The notes: generated by a model not told the origin, from the letters alone. A stretch of DNA of 64,000 bases from Erinaceus europaeus (GCF_950295315.1 NC_080164.1:108160524-108224523), one strand, 5' to 3'. Counted from the stretch's first letter, positions 1 through 62,454 are shown. Translations and numbers: made by a program.

Positions 1-91
1 CTCCCTTCCTTCCTTCCTTCCTCTCTTTTTCTTTTTTCTCCTTCCTTCCTTCCTTCCTTCCTTCCTTCCTTCTTTCTTTCTCTCTTCCTTG
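1..91. repeat. (CCTT)n / pyrimidine microsatellite
   Basis: Tandem CCTT units with CT and TTTC interruptions. It adjoins the 3' end of an antisense SINE, so on the - strand it is an AAGG-type tail of that SINE. Confidence 0.9.
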
Positions 92-274
92 ATAGAAGAT
101 GAGAGACACAATAGTATATAAAGAGAGATACACCCACAGAAAAGAGATACATGCAGCCCTGCTCCACTGCTTGTGAAGTTTCCCCCATGCAAGTGGAGAC
201 CAGGGGTTTGAACCTGGATCTTCTCACATAGTAAGGTATGTGCTCTACCAGGTGAGCCACCACATAACCCCAAC
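92..274 (-). repeat. SINE-B, antisense
   Basis: Reading the - strand gives the SINE-B order: head next to 274, B-box-like GGTTCAAACC, then GAAACTTCACAAGCAGTGGAGCAGGGCTGC. It is diverged. Confidence 0.75.
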
Positions 275-599
275 TTATATCTTTTATATCCTTCGTTGTT
301 GTAGTTATACAGATGACTATTTTTTTGGTTTTAAGTTTTGAACTCCTGGTACAGACATTGATCAATTTTTATTTGCGCTACTAGATTGGAATGGCTAATA
401 AGTTACTTAGGATACTGAAATCTATGTTGATATGGGAAATTAATATATAAGCATAGTCTTTTATCACTTTTAACCTTTTTCATATAGTCAAACTATTTGG
501 AAAAGATAATAATTGCCTTTCCCTTGAAGGTTAAGTGAAATTCACTTAGAAGAGTGGTGCATGAACCAGAGTGATGTTCTGGTTCATTCTCTCCCATTC
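275..599. other. AT-rich stretch, nothing recognised
   Basis: No open frame of note, no repeat I can name and no splice-flanked exon. Confidence 0.5.

Positions 600-656
<57 letters not shown>
600..656. repeat. (TA)n microsatellite
   Basis: Nearly pure alternating TA, with two ACA-type interruptions near the left end. Confidence 0.95.
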
Positions 657-660
<4 letters not shown>

Positions 661-803
661 TTATTAGTGAGATAAAGAGAGAGGGAGAGAGAGAGAGAAT
701 ATGAATTAGAACCTTGCTCTGGCACATGCAGTGTTAGAGATAGAATTCAGGACATCATGCTTTCAAGTCCAGCATTCTAGCCACCACACCACCTCCCAGA
801 CTG
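657..803 (-). repeat. SINE-C, antisense
   Basis: The - strand has CTGGGAGGTGGTGTGGTGGC at the head and CTGAATTCTATC in the B-box position, followed by GCACATG-like text typical of SINE-C. Confidence 0.75.
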
Positions 804-888
804 CCATTATAAATTCTGTTAAGCATTTCCTTTGACAATGCAAACACTAATTTGGAATTCTTACTGTCACATTTAACAAAAGAACTTT

Positions 889-1034
889 GGGCTGGAAAAT
901 TAGCTCGGCTGGATAATTAGCTGCTTTGCAGTGTGTGTGACCCGGGTTTGAGCTGGAACTGATTGAGGCCCACAGCATTGAAGGAAGCTTTGGTGCCTGG
1001 GTCTCTTTTCCCCTCCCACTCAAAAAAAAAAAAA
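889..1034 (+). repeat. SINE-E
   Basis: Head GGGCTGGAAAATTAGCTC, then a tRNA-like DNA segment with GACCCGGGTTTGAGC, ending in oligo(A). Confidence 0.7.
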
Positions 1035-1136
1035 AGGAAGAGTTTCATAAAACATAGAAAGTGTTTTTATATTTAGTGACCATTTCCAGCTACATTTACC
1101 TTATTTTATTTTTGTGTTGTAAAAATATACACATAT

Positions 1137-1430
1137 GGGAGTTGGGCAGTAGCACAGCAGGTTAAGCGCATGTGGCACAAAGCACAAGGACCGGGTCAGG
1201 ATTCGGTCAGAGGCCCCGGCTCCCCACCTGCAGGGAAGTCCCTTCACAGGCAGTGAAGAAGTTCTGCAGGTGTTTATCTTTCACTCCCCTTCTCTGTCTT
1301 CCCCTCCTCTATCCATTTCTCTCTGTCCTATCCAACAACGACGACAACAATAATAACTACAACAACAATAAAACAACAAGGGCAACAAAAGGGAATAAAT
1401 AAATAATTTTTAAAAATTAAAAAAAAAGAA
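1137..1430 (+). repeat. SINE-A
   Basis: Head GGGCAGTAGCACAGCAGG followed by GGCTCCCCACCTGCAGGG, a pyrimidine-rich middle, CTATCCAACAACGACGAC and an AATAAATAA tail. Confidence 0.9.
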
Positions 1431-1472
1431 TATACACATATATCCTGAAAAATAGAAAATAAAGTCTCTGTA

Positions 1473-1690
1473 GGGGCTGGGCAGTGGCCTACCAGGTTGA
1501 CTGCACATGTCACAATGTACAATGGCCCATGTCCAAGCCTCCAGTCTCTACCTGCTGGGGGAAAGCTTTGCAACTGGTGAAGCAGGGCTGCAGGTGTCTG
1601 TCTCTGTCTCTCTCTGTCTCTATCTCTTCCTACCCTCTCAATTTCTGGCTGTCTCTATCTAATAAATAAAGATAATTTTTTTAAAAATTA
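1473..1690 (+). repeat. SINE-B
   Basis: Head GGGGCTGGGCAGTGGCC, later CTGGGGGAAAGCTTTG and CTATCTAATAAATAAAG. It lies directly after the preceding SINE-A. Confidence 0.85.
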
Positions 1691-1930
1691 AGCCTTAAAA
1701 TATATAAATTTGTTTTAAGTGTCTATAACTGTGGTAATCAAGAAACCAGGATTCTACTCAGTAGAAAACAAAAGTGTGTCAGTAACAACAGGAATGATGT
1801 TCGCATGAGAGCAGTTGTTAATGATCTGTGACTGTTGAGAGCATGTTCTAGAAGAGAAGATAAGCTCTGGTCAGATGTGCATGAACTTGGGCTAGATTGA
1901 AAGATATGCTGTCAGCAAAATATAGGCAAC

Positions 1931-2205
1931 AGGAAGTTGGGCGATAGCACATCAGGTTAAGCACATGTTGCGCAAAGCCCAAGGACCCGCTTAAGGATTC
2001 TGGTTTGAGCCCCCGGCTCTCCACCTGCAGGGGACTTGCTTCACAGGTGGTGAAGCAGGTCTGCAGGTCTCTATCTTTCTCTCCCCCTCCTCTCTCCATT
2101 TCTCTCTGTCCTATCTAACAATGACATCAATAACAACAACAATAACTACAACAACAATAAAAACCAATAAGGGCAACAAAAGAGAAAATAAATATATATT
2201 TAAAA
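1931..2205 (+). repeat. SINE-A
   Basis: Head GTTGGGCGATAGCACATCAG, CCCCGGCTCTCCACCTGC, then CTATCTAACAATGACATC and an A-rich tail. Confidence 0.9.
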
Positions 2206-2239
2206 ATTTTTAATATAGGCACCTATTCATGATCAGAAT

Positions 2240-2533
2240 TTTTAGATATATTTTCTAAATTTTCATTAGTGATTTAATAATAATTAACAAGATTATAGAT
2301 GACAGGGTTACAATTCCACACAGTTCCCACCACCAGAGTTCTCTGTCCCTTCCCCTCCATCGGAAGCTCCCCTATTCTTTTTCCCTCTGGGAGGTTGGAC
2401 CAAAGTTCCCTACGGGGTATAGAAGGTCAGAGTTCTGATCATGTTATTGCTTCTTAGCTAGGCACGAACGTTGGCAGATGGATCCATACCTCCCAGCTTG
2501 TTTCTATCTTTCCCTAGTGGAGTGGGGTTTAGA
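2240..2533 (-). mobile_element. F retroposon fragment, antisense
   Basis: Shares ACAATTCCACACAGTTCCCA and a GATCATGTTATTGCTTCTTA-like segment with copies at 12560, 28185 and 36746. The 3' end on the - strand is TAAATCACTAATGAAAA. Confidence 0.6.
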
Positions 2534-2701
2534 TATCTTCTTGACTTGAATGAAACTCAATGTAAAATACTGTGATTTTGCAAGTTAACAATAAACAATT
2601 CTTTTGTTTTCATGGAGAAAAAGGTGGCCACTAAAGAGTGTGCCACTTGGCCAAGTGAGAAAATAATGCATGCCTAACTTTTTCCAAACCTTTTTTCCTT
2701 T

Positions 2702-2706
<5 letters not shown>

Positions 2707-2752
<46 letters not shown>
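2707..2752. repeat. (TG)n microsatellite
   Basis: About 23 uninterrupted TG units. Confidence 0.97.
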
Positions 2753-2754
<2 letters not shown>

Positions 2755-2759
2755 GGCTT

Positions 2760-3050
2760 CCAGACAGCTACTGACACACAGGTACAGTGTCTTCTGTCCC
2801 CACTGCAGGTTCTGCACACCACCCTCACCACTCCAAGTCCCCCTTCGACACTGTGCCCTGAATGCCCAACACCCTCCCAGCCATTTCCCCTAGTCCAGAG
2901 TCCTTTGCTCTGCTGCAAAACACCTCACCTAGTCCAAGCCTCACCCTGTGTCTCCCTTTTCTGTCTGTGCTCCTTAAGTTCCCCCTGGAAGTGACACTCA
3001 CCCAGTATTTGACCTTCTTCTGGCTGATCTCTCTTAGCATGTTTAATGCT
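2760..3050 (-). mobile_element. Possible old L1 3' region, antisense
   Basis: GGCTGATCTCTCTTAGCATG resembles the conserved L1 ORF2 end seen at 5985 and 14605 (GACTTATTTCACTCAACATA). The rest is too diverged to place, so this could be something else. Confidence 0.3.
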
Positions 3051-3359
3051 TAATGGTAATCAGAATGGACTTAATTGGATTCTTTAGATACACACAGTGT
3101 TTACAAGAAGCTATCTCAATTCTTTGTTGCTTCAGGAACACAGACTGGTGACAGCTGAAACAAACCCCCAAGTTGTATAAAATGCTTTGCAAAGCAAATT
3201 AAAAGCCGCCTCTAAGAATCACACTTCTCCTATTCCAGAGACATTTTTGTGGTGTTGGTGGTGTCCTCCTTCTGCTTTTTGACAGTTAAGGTAAGGAGAT
3301 AAAGGAAATGTAAAAATTGTACTTTTTTTTTTACGTCTCAAGAATGCATGTTTTTCAGA
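3051..3359. other. Unassigned non-repeat stretch
   Basis: No reading frame, SINE or LINE recognised. Confidence 0.4.
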
Positions 3360-3490
3360 GGGAACTTGATCCCTTTATTCATTTATTTTGCTCTCTTTCT
3401 GTTTCTTTGTTTATTTATTTCATAACTGCTGGATCTTTACTCCAGGTTGATATTTTCAGATAGAGACAGAGACAAAGAGATAGGGAGTAT

Positions 3491-3632
3491 GGTCTGGAGG
3501 TGGCACAGTGGATAAAGCATTTAACTCTCAACCCCCAGCAGCACATGTACCACTCGGACATCTGGTTCTTTCTCTCTCTCTTTCTCCTCTTATCTTCTCC
3601 ATGAATAAATAAATAAATGAAACCTTTTTTAA
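3491..3632 (+). repeat. SINE-C
   Basis: Head GGTCTGGAGGTGGCACAGTG then GATAAAGCATTTAACTCTC, CAGCAGCACATG and an AATAAATAAATAAATG tail. Confidence 0.85.
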
Positions 3633-3644
3633 AAAAGAGAGAGA

Positions 3645-3930
3645 TCGGGAGTTGGGTGGTAGCACGGCGGGTTAAGCGCACGTTACACAAAGCGCAAAGC
3701 GCAAGGACCAGTGGAAGTATCCCAGTTCGAGCCCCCGGCTCCCCACCTGCAGGGGAGTCGCTTTGCGAGCAGTGAAGCAGGTCTGCAGGTGTCTGTCTTT
3801 CCCTCCTTCTCTCTGTCTTCCTCTCCTCTCTTGATTTCTCTCTGTCCTATCCAACAATGACATCAATAACAACAATAATAACTACAACAAGGGAACAAGA
3901 AGGGCAACAAAAGGGAATAAATTTAAAAAA
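3645..3930 (+). repeat. SINE-A
   Basis: Head GGGTGGTAGCACGGCGGG. It carries an internal duplication of AAAGCGCAAAGCGCAAGG just before the B box and a CAA/TAA-rich tail. Confidence 0.9.
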
Positions 3931-4065
3931 AGAGAGAGACCAACAGCCCTGCTCCACCACTTGTGAAGCTCCCCACCCCTGCTGGTGGGGATGGGGAGCT
4001 TGAACCTGGTTCCTCAAGATGGGAGTGTGTGTGCTACCACCAAGTGTGCTACCACCTGCCCCCAC
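3931..4065 (-). repeat. SINE-B 5' half, antisense
   Basis: On + it reads AGCCCTGCTCCACCACTTGT and CTTGAACCTGGTTCCTC. It abuts the tail of the upstream SINE-A. Confidence 0.7.
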
Positions 4066-4430
4066 TCCATTGGCAACTTTCTAAAATGAAAGGGGAGACA
4101 GTGTTCTTTCTTTCTGGATCCCCTGCAGAAGCAATGGAAGAGCTAGTTGTCTGCCTCAGACCATCAGCCATCCTCAGATGTATCTGTCCAGTCAGTGGCA
4201 GCAGCCTGCTCCTCAGCCCTGAGTGCAGAGCAGGGGGCAGGCAGTGTTCCTCTGAGCTACAGGTCCTTAGCTGGAACAGTCCAGGGGAAGGAAGGGAGAC
4301 GTGGCAGGGCCTCGTTTGTACCTGCCCTCACAGGTCAGTTAACTTCACAAACTCTGAGTTGAGTCACCAAAGCCAATGACAAGCAAAATGCCCCCACACA
4401 AAACTGGAGCAGAGGGAGGACAGAAACATC
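4066..4430. other. Unassigned stretch
   Basis: Contains open frames of 138 and 71 codons in overlapping phases. Neither has a recognised domain, and no flanking splice or promoter signal supports them. Confidence 0.35.
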
Positions 4431-4435
4431 TCAAC

Positions 4436-4595
4436 TTGGGGGCAGGAGCGGAGGGGGAGAGGGGAGCGGAGGCGAAAGAACATCATGGTTCTGCAGAAAG
4501 ACAGTCATGCCTGAGGCTCCAAAGGTCCCAGGTGTAATCCCCAGCACCACCATCAGCCAGAGCTGAGCAGGGCTCTGGCAAAAATAAAGAAATAA
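4436..4595 (+). repeat. SINE-D, degenerate
   Basis: Contains GTCATGCCTGAGGCTCC and CACCACCATCAGCCAGAGCT, the SINE-D core, preceded by a purine-rich head. Confidence 0.75.
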
Positions 4596-4638
4596 ATTAT
4601 TATTTTCTTTTAAAATGTTTACTTTTAAAAATCTCAAG

Positions 4639-4850
4639 GGGAGGGACCAGATGATGGCACACTTGGTTAAGTGCACATATTACACTGCACAAGGACCTGG
4701 GTTCAAGCCCCTGGTCCCCACCTGCAAGGCGAAAGCTTCACAAGTGGTGATGCAGGGCTGCAGATGACTCTCTGTCTCTCTCCTTCTCTATCTCCTCTCC
4801 CCTCTCAACTTCTGTCTTTACCCAATAATAAATAAATTGAAATATTAAAA
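4639..4850 (+). repeat. SINE-B
   Basis: Head AGATGATGGCACACTTGG, GGTTCAAGCCCCTGGTC and an oligo(A) end at about 4846-4860. Confidence 0.85.
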
Positions 4851-4861
4851 AAAAAAAAAAC

Positions 4862-5075
4862 CTCAAGGAGCTGGATGGCAGTGCATCTAGTTGAGCAAAC
4901 AGTTTACTATGTGCAAGGACCCAGGTTCAAGTCCCTGGTTCCCACTTGCAGGGGGAAAGTTTTACAAGTAGTGAAGCAGGGCTACAGGTGTCTTGCTCTT
5001 TCTTTCCCTCTCTATTTCTCCCTTCCTTCTCAAGTTTTCCACGTCTCTATCCAGAGTAACAGAGAAATAGAAACA
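4862..5075 (+). repeat. SINE-B
   Basis: GGCAGTGCATCTAGTTGAGC head, GGTTCAAGTCCCTGG B box and CTCTATCCAGAGTAAC end. It is tandem with the previous SINE-B. Confidence 0.8.
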
Positions 5076-5085
5076 TATGTTTTTA

Positions 5086-5426
5086 AAAATCTCCAAATGG
5101 AAAGCTTTGACCTATATCCTCTGGGGCACTGTTAAAGAGATTTTCTCTGTTGTGCTAAAACCTTTTCATAAAGACAACTCAAATTTGGTCATTTCATCAG
5201 AATGTTCCACAGAGTTCTTAGAGGGGCAGCTATGGTCTTATTTCTGTCAGGTCTCTCCCATAAATAGTTAGGGTAGACGTTTACAACTTGGACTTTGAAT
5301 CATCTTCTGCTGTCTCTAGTTATCTCAAACAGTGTCATAAAGTCCCCCCAAAGTCGTTGTAGAATCACACTGAAGCATCACTAGAGAGCTGTTGAACTAA
5401 CCCCTCTGTTTTTTCTCTTTCTCCAG
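5086..5426. other. Unique sequence leading to HPGDS exon 2
   Basis: No repeat seen. Its right end is the polypyrimidine tract and AG acceptor (5425-5426) of the first coding exon. Confidence 0.5.
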
Positions 5427-5435
5427 ACTCACATC

Positions 5436-35552
<30,117 letters not shown>

Positions 35553-35640
35553 GCCTGCGGCCACGCCCCTGGCAACAGCGGCCCCGCCCCTAGAAGCCCT
35601 GGCCCCGCTCCCCACTCACCTCCCTAGCCCCCTCAAGATG
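35553..35640 (+). other. GC-rich start of HPGDS 3' UTR
   Basis: Three imperfect copies of a roughly 20-bp GC-rich unit (GCGGCCACGCCCCTGGCAAC, GCGGCCCCGCCCCTAGAAGC, CCTGGCCCCGCTCCCC). Confidence 0.6.
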
Positions 35641-35646
35641 GCATCT

Positions 35647-35790
35647 CTGGGCTGGGAAAATAGCTCCCTTGGATAGTGTGCTGCTCTGCCATGGGCACAA
35701 CCCAGGTTCGACCCGTCCCCACTGCATTGCAGGAAGCTGTGGCCTCTTTGTTTCTCTGCCTGTCTTTATTAAATAATAATTAATAATAAT
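35647..35790 (+). repeat. SINE-E in the HPGDS 3' region
   Basis: GCTGGGAAAATAGCTCCCTT head, CCCAGGTTCGACCCGTCCCC and an AATAATAAT tail. Confidence 0.88.
35768..35773 (+). terminator. HPGDS: Candidate ATTAAA poly(A) signal for HPGDS
   Basis: First poly(A)-signal variant I see after the stop. It lies in SINE-E sequence. No independent evidence that it is used. Confidence 0.3.
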
Positions 35791-35831
35791 AAGATGTCAT
35801 CATTGCCATAGCTTGCTTCAAAAAACTAAAA

Positions 35832-35990
35832 GGGTAGATCCGGCAAAATAATTCACCTGGAGAGTGTGCCTGCTTTGCTGTGTGTGACCCAGGTTCAAGT
35901 CTGACCCCCACTGGGTTCAGAGGAAGCTTTGATGCTTTGGTCCCTTTCACTCTCTGCCTCTATCAGAAAAAGTCAACCTAAGTGGCCATG
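35832..35990 (+). repeat. SINE-E
   Basis: CCGGCAAAATAATTCACCTG head, GACCCAGGTTCAAGTCTGAC and CTCTGCCTCTATC end. Confidence 0.85.
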
Positions 35991-36036
35991 TCCTGGTGAT
36001 GATGAAATATTAATAATAATAATAATAATAATGATA

Positions 36037-36282
36037 GGGGCCAGGCAGTGGCTCACCTGAGCACATATGACCCCGCAAAGATCTGTGTTTGAGCCCCTGC
36101 TCCCCAGCTGCAAGGGGGACACTTCACAAGCAGTGACTCAGGTCTGCAGGTGTCTTTTATCTCCCCTCCTCTCTCAATTTATCTCTGTTCTGTCCTATAA
36201 AATGGGAAAAAAAAAATGGCTTCCAGGAGCAGTGGATTCGTAGTTCTAGCACTGAGCCCCAGGAATAACCCTGGAGAAGAAA
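36037..36282 (+). repeat. SINE-BL
   Basis: GGGGCCAGGCAGTGGCTCAC head and GAGCAGTGGATTCGTAGTTC module. Confidence 0.92.
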
Positions 36283-36287
36283 TAAGT

Positions 36288-36293
36288 AATAAA
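36288..36293 (+). terminator. Candidate AATAAA after the SINE-BL
   Basis: Second possible HPGDS poly(A) signal, in the SINE tail. Use is unproven. Confidence 0.25.
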
Positions 36294-36344
36294 AAAAGGA
36301 CAAAAGACCACCTCCTTTCCAGTTTGTTTCCCCACACACACTTT

Positions 36345-36459
36345 TTTAAAAACATTTTTTTCCTTTATTGGGGGATTGTTTTATAGTCACCAGTAAATAC
36401 AATAGTTTGTACATTCATAACATTTCTCAGTTTTCCACATAACAATACAACCCCCACTA
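36345..36459 (-). mobile_element. Short L1 3' tail, antisense
   Basis: CCTTTATTGGGGGATTGTTT and CACATAACAATACAACCCCC match the L1 end. I did not find a clean duplication. Confidence 0.85.
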
Positions 36460-36634
36460 GGGTAGTTTTCCATTAGATTATGACTGAGGACACAGAGTGC
36501 ACAGGTTCCAGCCTGGATGCTGGTCAGTTTAGTTCCTTAACATGCACACCCCACCCCAGAGTCTGGATGGCAGCTCCCGCGACCATAAACTGGAGAGAGG
36601 GGGGCTCAAGTCTCCTGTGAGCAAGTGGGTCCTC

Positions 36635-36745
36635 CCTCAGAGCGCTTGGATAGTGTGCTGCTTCGTCATGTCATCTACACAACCCAGGCTCTAGCCCCGC
36701 CCACATCATGGAAGGAGCCATCAGTGCTGTGGTCTCTCGCTCTCT
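36635..36745 (+). repeat. SINE-E split by an F tail
   Basis: GCTTGGATAGTGTGCTGCTT head and CACAACCCAGGCTCTAGCCC. Its pyrimidine end is duplicated around the F insertion. Confidence 0.8.
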
Positions 36746-36840
36746 TTTTTTTTTAAATTTTTTATTTATAAAAAGGAAACATTGACAAAATCATAGGATA
36801 AGAGGGGTAAAACTCCACACAATTCCCACCACCAGAACTC
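36746..36840 (-). mobile_element. F retroposon 3' tail, antisense (95 bp)
   Basis: AACTCCACACAATTCCCACC and a poly(T) left end. Flanked by GGTCTCTCGCTCTCT (36731-36745) and GGTCTCTCGCTTTCT (36841-36855), 15 bp with one mismatch. Confidence 0.88.
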
Positions 36841-36855
36841 GGTCTCTCGCTTTCT

Positions 36856-37076
36856 TTCTCTAAAAAGGGACTGGACGACTCAAGGGTGAGTTTGCAGTAC
36901 AGAGTGACAGCAATGAGATGTACAGATAAACGGAGGGGATGAGTGCAGAAGCTCCAAGTCAGGACTTGGTAAGGCTGACTTAATGGACATAACAGACAAA
37001 GAAGATGGAATTCCAGAGGAAGTGAGACTTGCAAAAGCCCTCACACTGAAAGAACAGAGATTTAGAGAGTGAGAAG
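36856..37076. other. Unassigned intergenic stretch
   Basis: No coding or repeat signal recognised. Confidence 0.4.
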
Positions 37077-37178
37077 AGAGGCCAGCAATAGTATACCTGG
37101 TTAGATGCATGTTACCAGGTGCAAAAGGACCCAGATTCAAGCCCCTGCTCTCCCTTCCTACTCAATTTCTGGCTCTAA
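37077..37178 (+). repeat. SINE-B, internally deleted
   Basis: AGGCCAGCAATAGTATACCT head and GATTCAAGCCCCTGCTC, then it skips to CTCAATTTCTGGCTC. Confidence 0.8.
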
Positions 37179-37184
37179 ACATTT

Positions 37185-37440
37185 TTTTAAAAGATAGCAT
37201 ATGATCCAGCAGTATCACTCCTAGGTATCCATCCCAAGATGAAAACACTAATTTGAGAGGACATCTGTACCTCTATGCTCACAGCAATATGATTCCTGAC
37301 AGCCAAAACACAGAATCAAACTAAAACCCCATCAACCTGTGTGTGACTGGATCAGGCAGTTGTGGTACACACAGGAAATGGAGTATGACATAACTATTAA
37401 AAAGATAAAGCTGTCTTTGAAAGCAGTATGAAAGGCAGCA
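37185..37440 (+). mobile_element. Old, diverged L1 ORF2/3' fragment
   Basis: GATCCAGCAGTATCACTCCT and CTCACAGCAATATGATTCCT are the LLGIYP / YSNNIVAAN-type L1 region in a different, older version than the one that follows. Confidence 0.75.
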
Positions 37441-37870
37441 TCAACAAATGCTGGAAATAAACCCTCCTGCACTGCTGGTGGGTATGTAAATTAGTTCAAC
37501 CCCTGTGCAGAGCAGTCTGGAGAACTCTCACAAGGCTAGAAATGGACCCTCCCTATTACCCTGCAATTCCTCTTCTGGGGATATATCCTATGGAACCAAA
37601 CATACCCATCCAAAAGTATTTGTATACACCTATGTTCATAGCAGCACTATTTGTAATAGCCAAAACCTGGAAGCAACCCAGGTATCCAACAGATGACTGG
37701 CTGAGGAAGTTGTTGTTTACATACATGATGGAATACTTTAGTTACTAAAAATGGTGAATTCACCTTCTTCACCTCATCTTAGATGGAGCTTGAAGCAATC
37801 TTGTGAAGTGAGATAAGCCAGAAAGAGAAAGATGAATATGGGATGATCTCACTCATGGACATAAATTAAA
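37441..37870 (+). mobile_element. L1 3' fragment
   Basis: CCCTCCTGCACTGCTGGTGG and TTCTGGGGATATATCCTATG match 53065-53470 of the sense L1. The last bases are GATGATCTCACTCATGGACA. Confidence 0.88.
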
Positions 37871-38047
37871 AATAAGAACAGAAGGGACAGAGAAATTGAG
37901 AGAGGAAAGGGAGGTAAGAGAGGAAGAGACACCTGCAGACCTGCTTCACCAGTTGTGAAGTGTCCCCCCTGCAGGTGGGAAGCCAGGGGCTCAAACCTTG
38001 TGCTTAGCAGTCCTTACGTTTAACTAGGTGTGCTATGACCTCCAGGA
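37871..38047 (-). repeat. SINE-A, antisense, diverged
   Basis: ACACCTGCAGACCTGCTTCA and TTTAACTAGGTGTGCTATGA on +. Confidence 0.82.
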
Positions 38048-38194
38048 TTTCCACTCTTAAAAAAACTATCACTGAGTCAAGTACTTCACCAACTAGTTTC
38101 ATTTGCTCTCCTGACTGATAATGGATCACAGTCTTTACACCTTTCAGTCCAATAAAGGGACTAATGAGAATACACCCTAAGTAATAAATTCCAT

Positions 38195-38200
38195 TTTATT
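38195..38200 (-). terminator. SMARCAD1: SMARCAD1 distal poly(A) signal (AATAAA on -)
   Basis: TTTATT on + within CCATTTTATTG. It is at the left edge of the repeat-free block, consistent with transcript end near 38175. Confidence 0.65.
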
Positions 38201-38748
38201 GAAAAACACAATATTAAGAACATAGTTTGACCTCACTTGTGCACAGTTATCTTTTCTTCAAGGGCAAGGGGAGAGGGGATTAACAAGTATTAAAAAGGGT
38301 GTGAAAATACAACTTAAGATCAAACATTTTTATTACAGCTACAATGTAACAGAGCAAACTACACTTCGTTAAAAGATAAAAACATGGACTTAACAGTTAA
38401 CAACAAGAACAACAGAATCACCTTATCACTGAAGATGTCAATACAGAAAGGCTCTGAGAACTCTGTAATATCCCAAAGACATAACTGGCTGAGTACTGAT
38501 ACAGGAGGCAGTAATGGTGTCTGCAGATTCCTCTCAGTACACTCCCATGGTGCTGAGTGCGTGCAGTAGTTTCCAGATGGGGAAGTCTACCAAGTCATGA
38601 GTTTCCTGTCTCTGATATACCAAGAACCACTGTCAGAGCTTCATTTGTCTCCTGAATCTAGGAGTGTAGCGCCTGCCATCTCCCTAAGTCAGGATGCCTC
38701 AAAAATGATGATCTCCAACAACTAACAAGGGTTTGATTTATAAATAAG

Positions 38749-38754
38749 TTTATT
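38749..38754 (-). terminator. SMARCAD1: Internal AATAAA on -, possible proximal poly(A) signal
   Basis: TTTATT on + within AAGTTTATTTATG. It would shorten the 3' UTR by about 550 bases if used. Confidence 0.4.
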
Positions 38755-39957
38755 TATGATATTTACATAATAAAAACACACATGAAACTCACAAATTATA
38801 CAAAGAAACTGATGTATAATAAAGACAGCAATATAGACTGACAGGCAAAAATTTAAAGGGAGATTAATAAAGTCATACATCAAATAGACAATTGTACGTC
38901 TAAATTTTACTTTTTGTCACTCACACTGAACTGGAATTGAACCACTGCTCTCTCATTAGAAGGTCCTGTACTGGGAATTCCAGAAACTGGCAAACTATAT
39001 TTTGATTAATATTTTAAAGGTAATGACAGATTTCCACTGCCCTAGGAGGTCCTGATCATCATGTCTGAAAGTGAAATAGCCTCATAGCCTGTTCTGCAGG
39101 CTAGAAAAATGTCGCTGACATCATGTTGATGTGGGGAGATGTGGCAGGAATGAACTGCTGTTCACAGTCAAGAGAACGGGGGTGACTGGGCCACAGTTTC
39201 AAGAGTAGCCAAAGCCAGGAGAGGGGACTCAAAACATGCATAATAGGCAGAACTGATAAGCACAATCAGTGCAATTGGGAAATAAACAGAAGGAATTAAT
39301 CCATGGAAGAAGATAAGGGCTTCTTTAGTTACTATTCACTGGAAAACAACTTAGTGCCTACTCGAACAAATCTGTTTTAACAGGAATACTTGGGAGGACC
39401 TGGGGGTGTTAGTCCATGGAATGCCACCTTAAATTCAGGTTGAGATCTTGCTGACAGCAGTGAACATCTGCTTTTAATAGCAATAAAATGAAAGCTAGCA
39501 AATCTATACAGCTGCATTTTAAAAAAATGATTCCAAACAAAACAGGCAAAAAGACAAAAAGCATTGTCAAATAAGGCACATGTAAAAATCTACACACATT
39601 TTCCAGTGAAAGACAATATATATATATTTGGAGGTAGAAATAATTACAAAAATACTGACATTTCTAAAGCATTAGCGTATTCGTTACAAACAATCACCAA
39701 CTAATCCCCGTTCAAAAATCGTTTTGTAAAATGATTATTCAACATCTTCAGGACTACATTTTTTTTTTCTTTTAATTTCATGTGTGAGCATCTGGAGAAT
39801 TCAGTTAGTGGCAAAAAAGTTGTCCATACTATGAGAAATGTAAAATGGAAATTATAAAAAGGTAGAAATGTTCATAAGCCCCGTGGTCACAGAAGGTGAC
39901 TGTCCTCGAATGCAGGGAGCAGCATGTCCCCGCCTAGGAAGCAGGAAGCTGGCTTTG

Positions 39958-61814
<21,857 letters not shown>

Positions 61815-62045
61815 CTGGAGGCACACCTGGCGAAGCATGTTATCATGTGCAAAGACCTGGTACAAGCCCAGTCTACATCTGCACTGGGAAGCTTCATGAG
61901 TGGTGAAGGAGTATAGCAGGTGTCTCTCCCTTCTTTCATTCAACTTCCATCAAAGGAGGGGGGAGGGAAAGGAATAGCTACTGGGAATAGTGGCATCACT
62001 ATAGAGGCACCAAACACCCAGCAATAGCCCTGACTGGGGGGAAAG
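61815..62045 (+). repeat. SINE-BL, diverged
   Basis: GAGGCACACCTGGCGAAGCA head and CTACTGGGAATAGTGGCATC module. Confidence 0.75.
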
Positions 62046-62454
62046 AGAAAGAGGAAATGGAGTGAGGGGAGAGCGAAAGAGACCGACTAATCACAGACAA
62101 CTACCTTGCAAATCATCATTTCTCCCCAAAAAGATGATTTTAAACTTCATAAAACTAAAACTGACCCATCCATAAACACAAAGTAGCTCTGTAATATTTA
62201 AGCTATTAAATAGCTTTGTCACACTGAAATGTTTCAAAAATCTAAGTATTTATTGCTCTTCTGCTGTTTATCTACATTACAAGTAATTTTCAATATGCAA
62301 TGTCCATGAAAAGGCAGGGTTGACAATGACAGTGGAAGTGCAAATCATTTGCCACAAAGAACTCTTAAAACAGAGTAGCTAGAGTCTATCTTCAGTGCTA
62401 ATATGAAGGCAATACAGTCAGCCTTACACAATCTATGTACTTAACTATTTATTA

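Larger units (their letters stand above)
38175..39957 (-). other. SMARCAD1: SMARCAD1 3' UTR
   Basis: About 1.8 kb between the stop codon (39958-39960) and the poly(A) signal at 38195-38200. No SINE or L1 is visible in it, in sharp contrast to the flanks, as expected for a conserved exon. The left boundary is estimated from the signal position. Confidence 0.75.

Noticed and set aside
2703..2918. Open frames rich in CVCVCV or THTHTH
   Set aside because: Translation of the (TG)n repeat; same for 42061-42534.
3963..4379. 138-codon + frame
   Set aside because: Begins inside an antisense SINE, has no recognisable domain, and an overlapping second frame is equally open.
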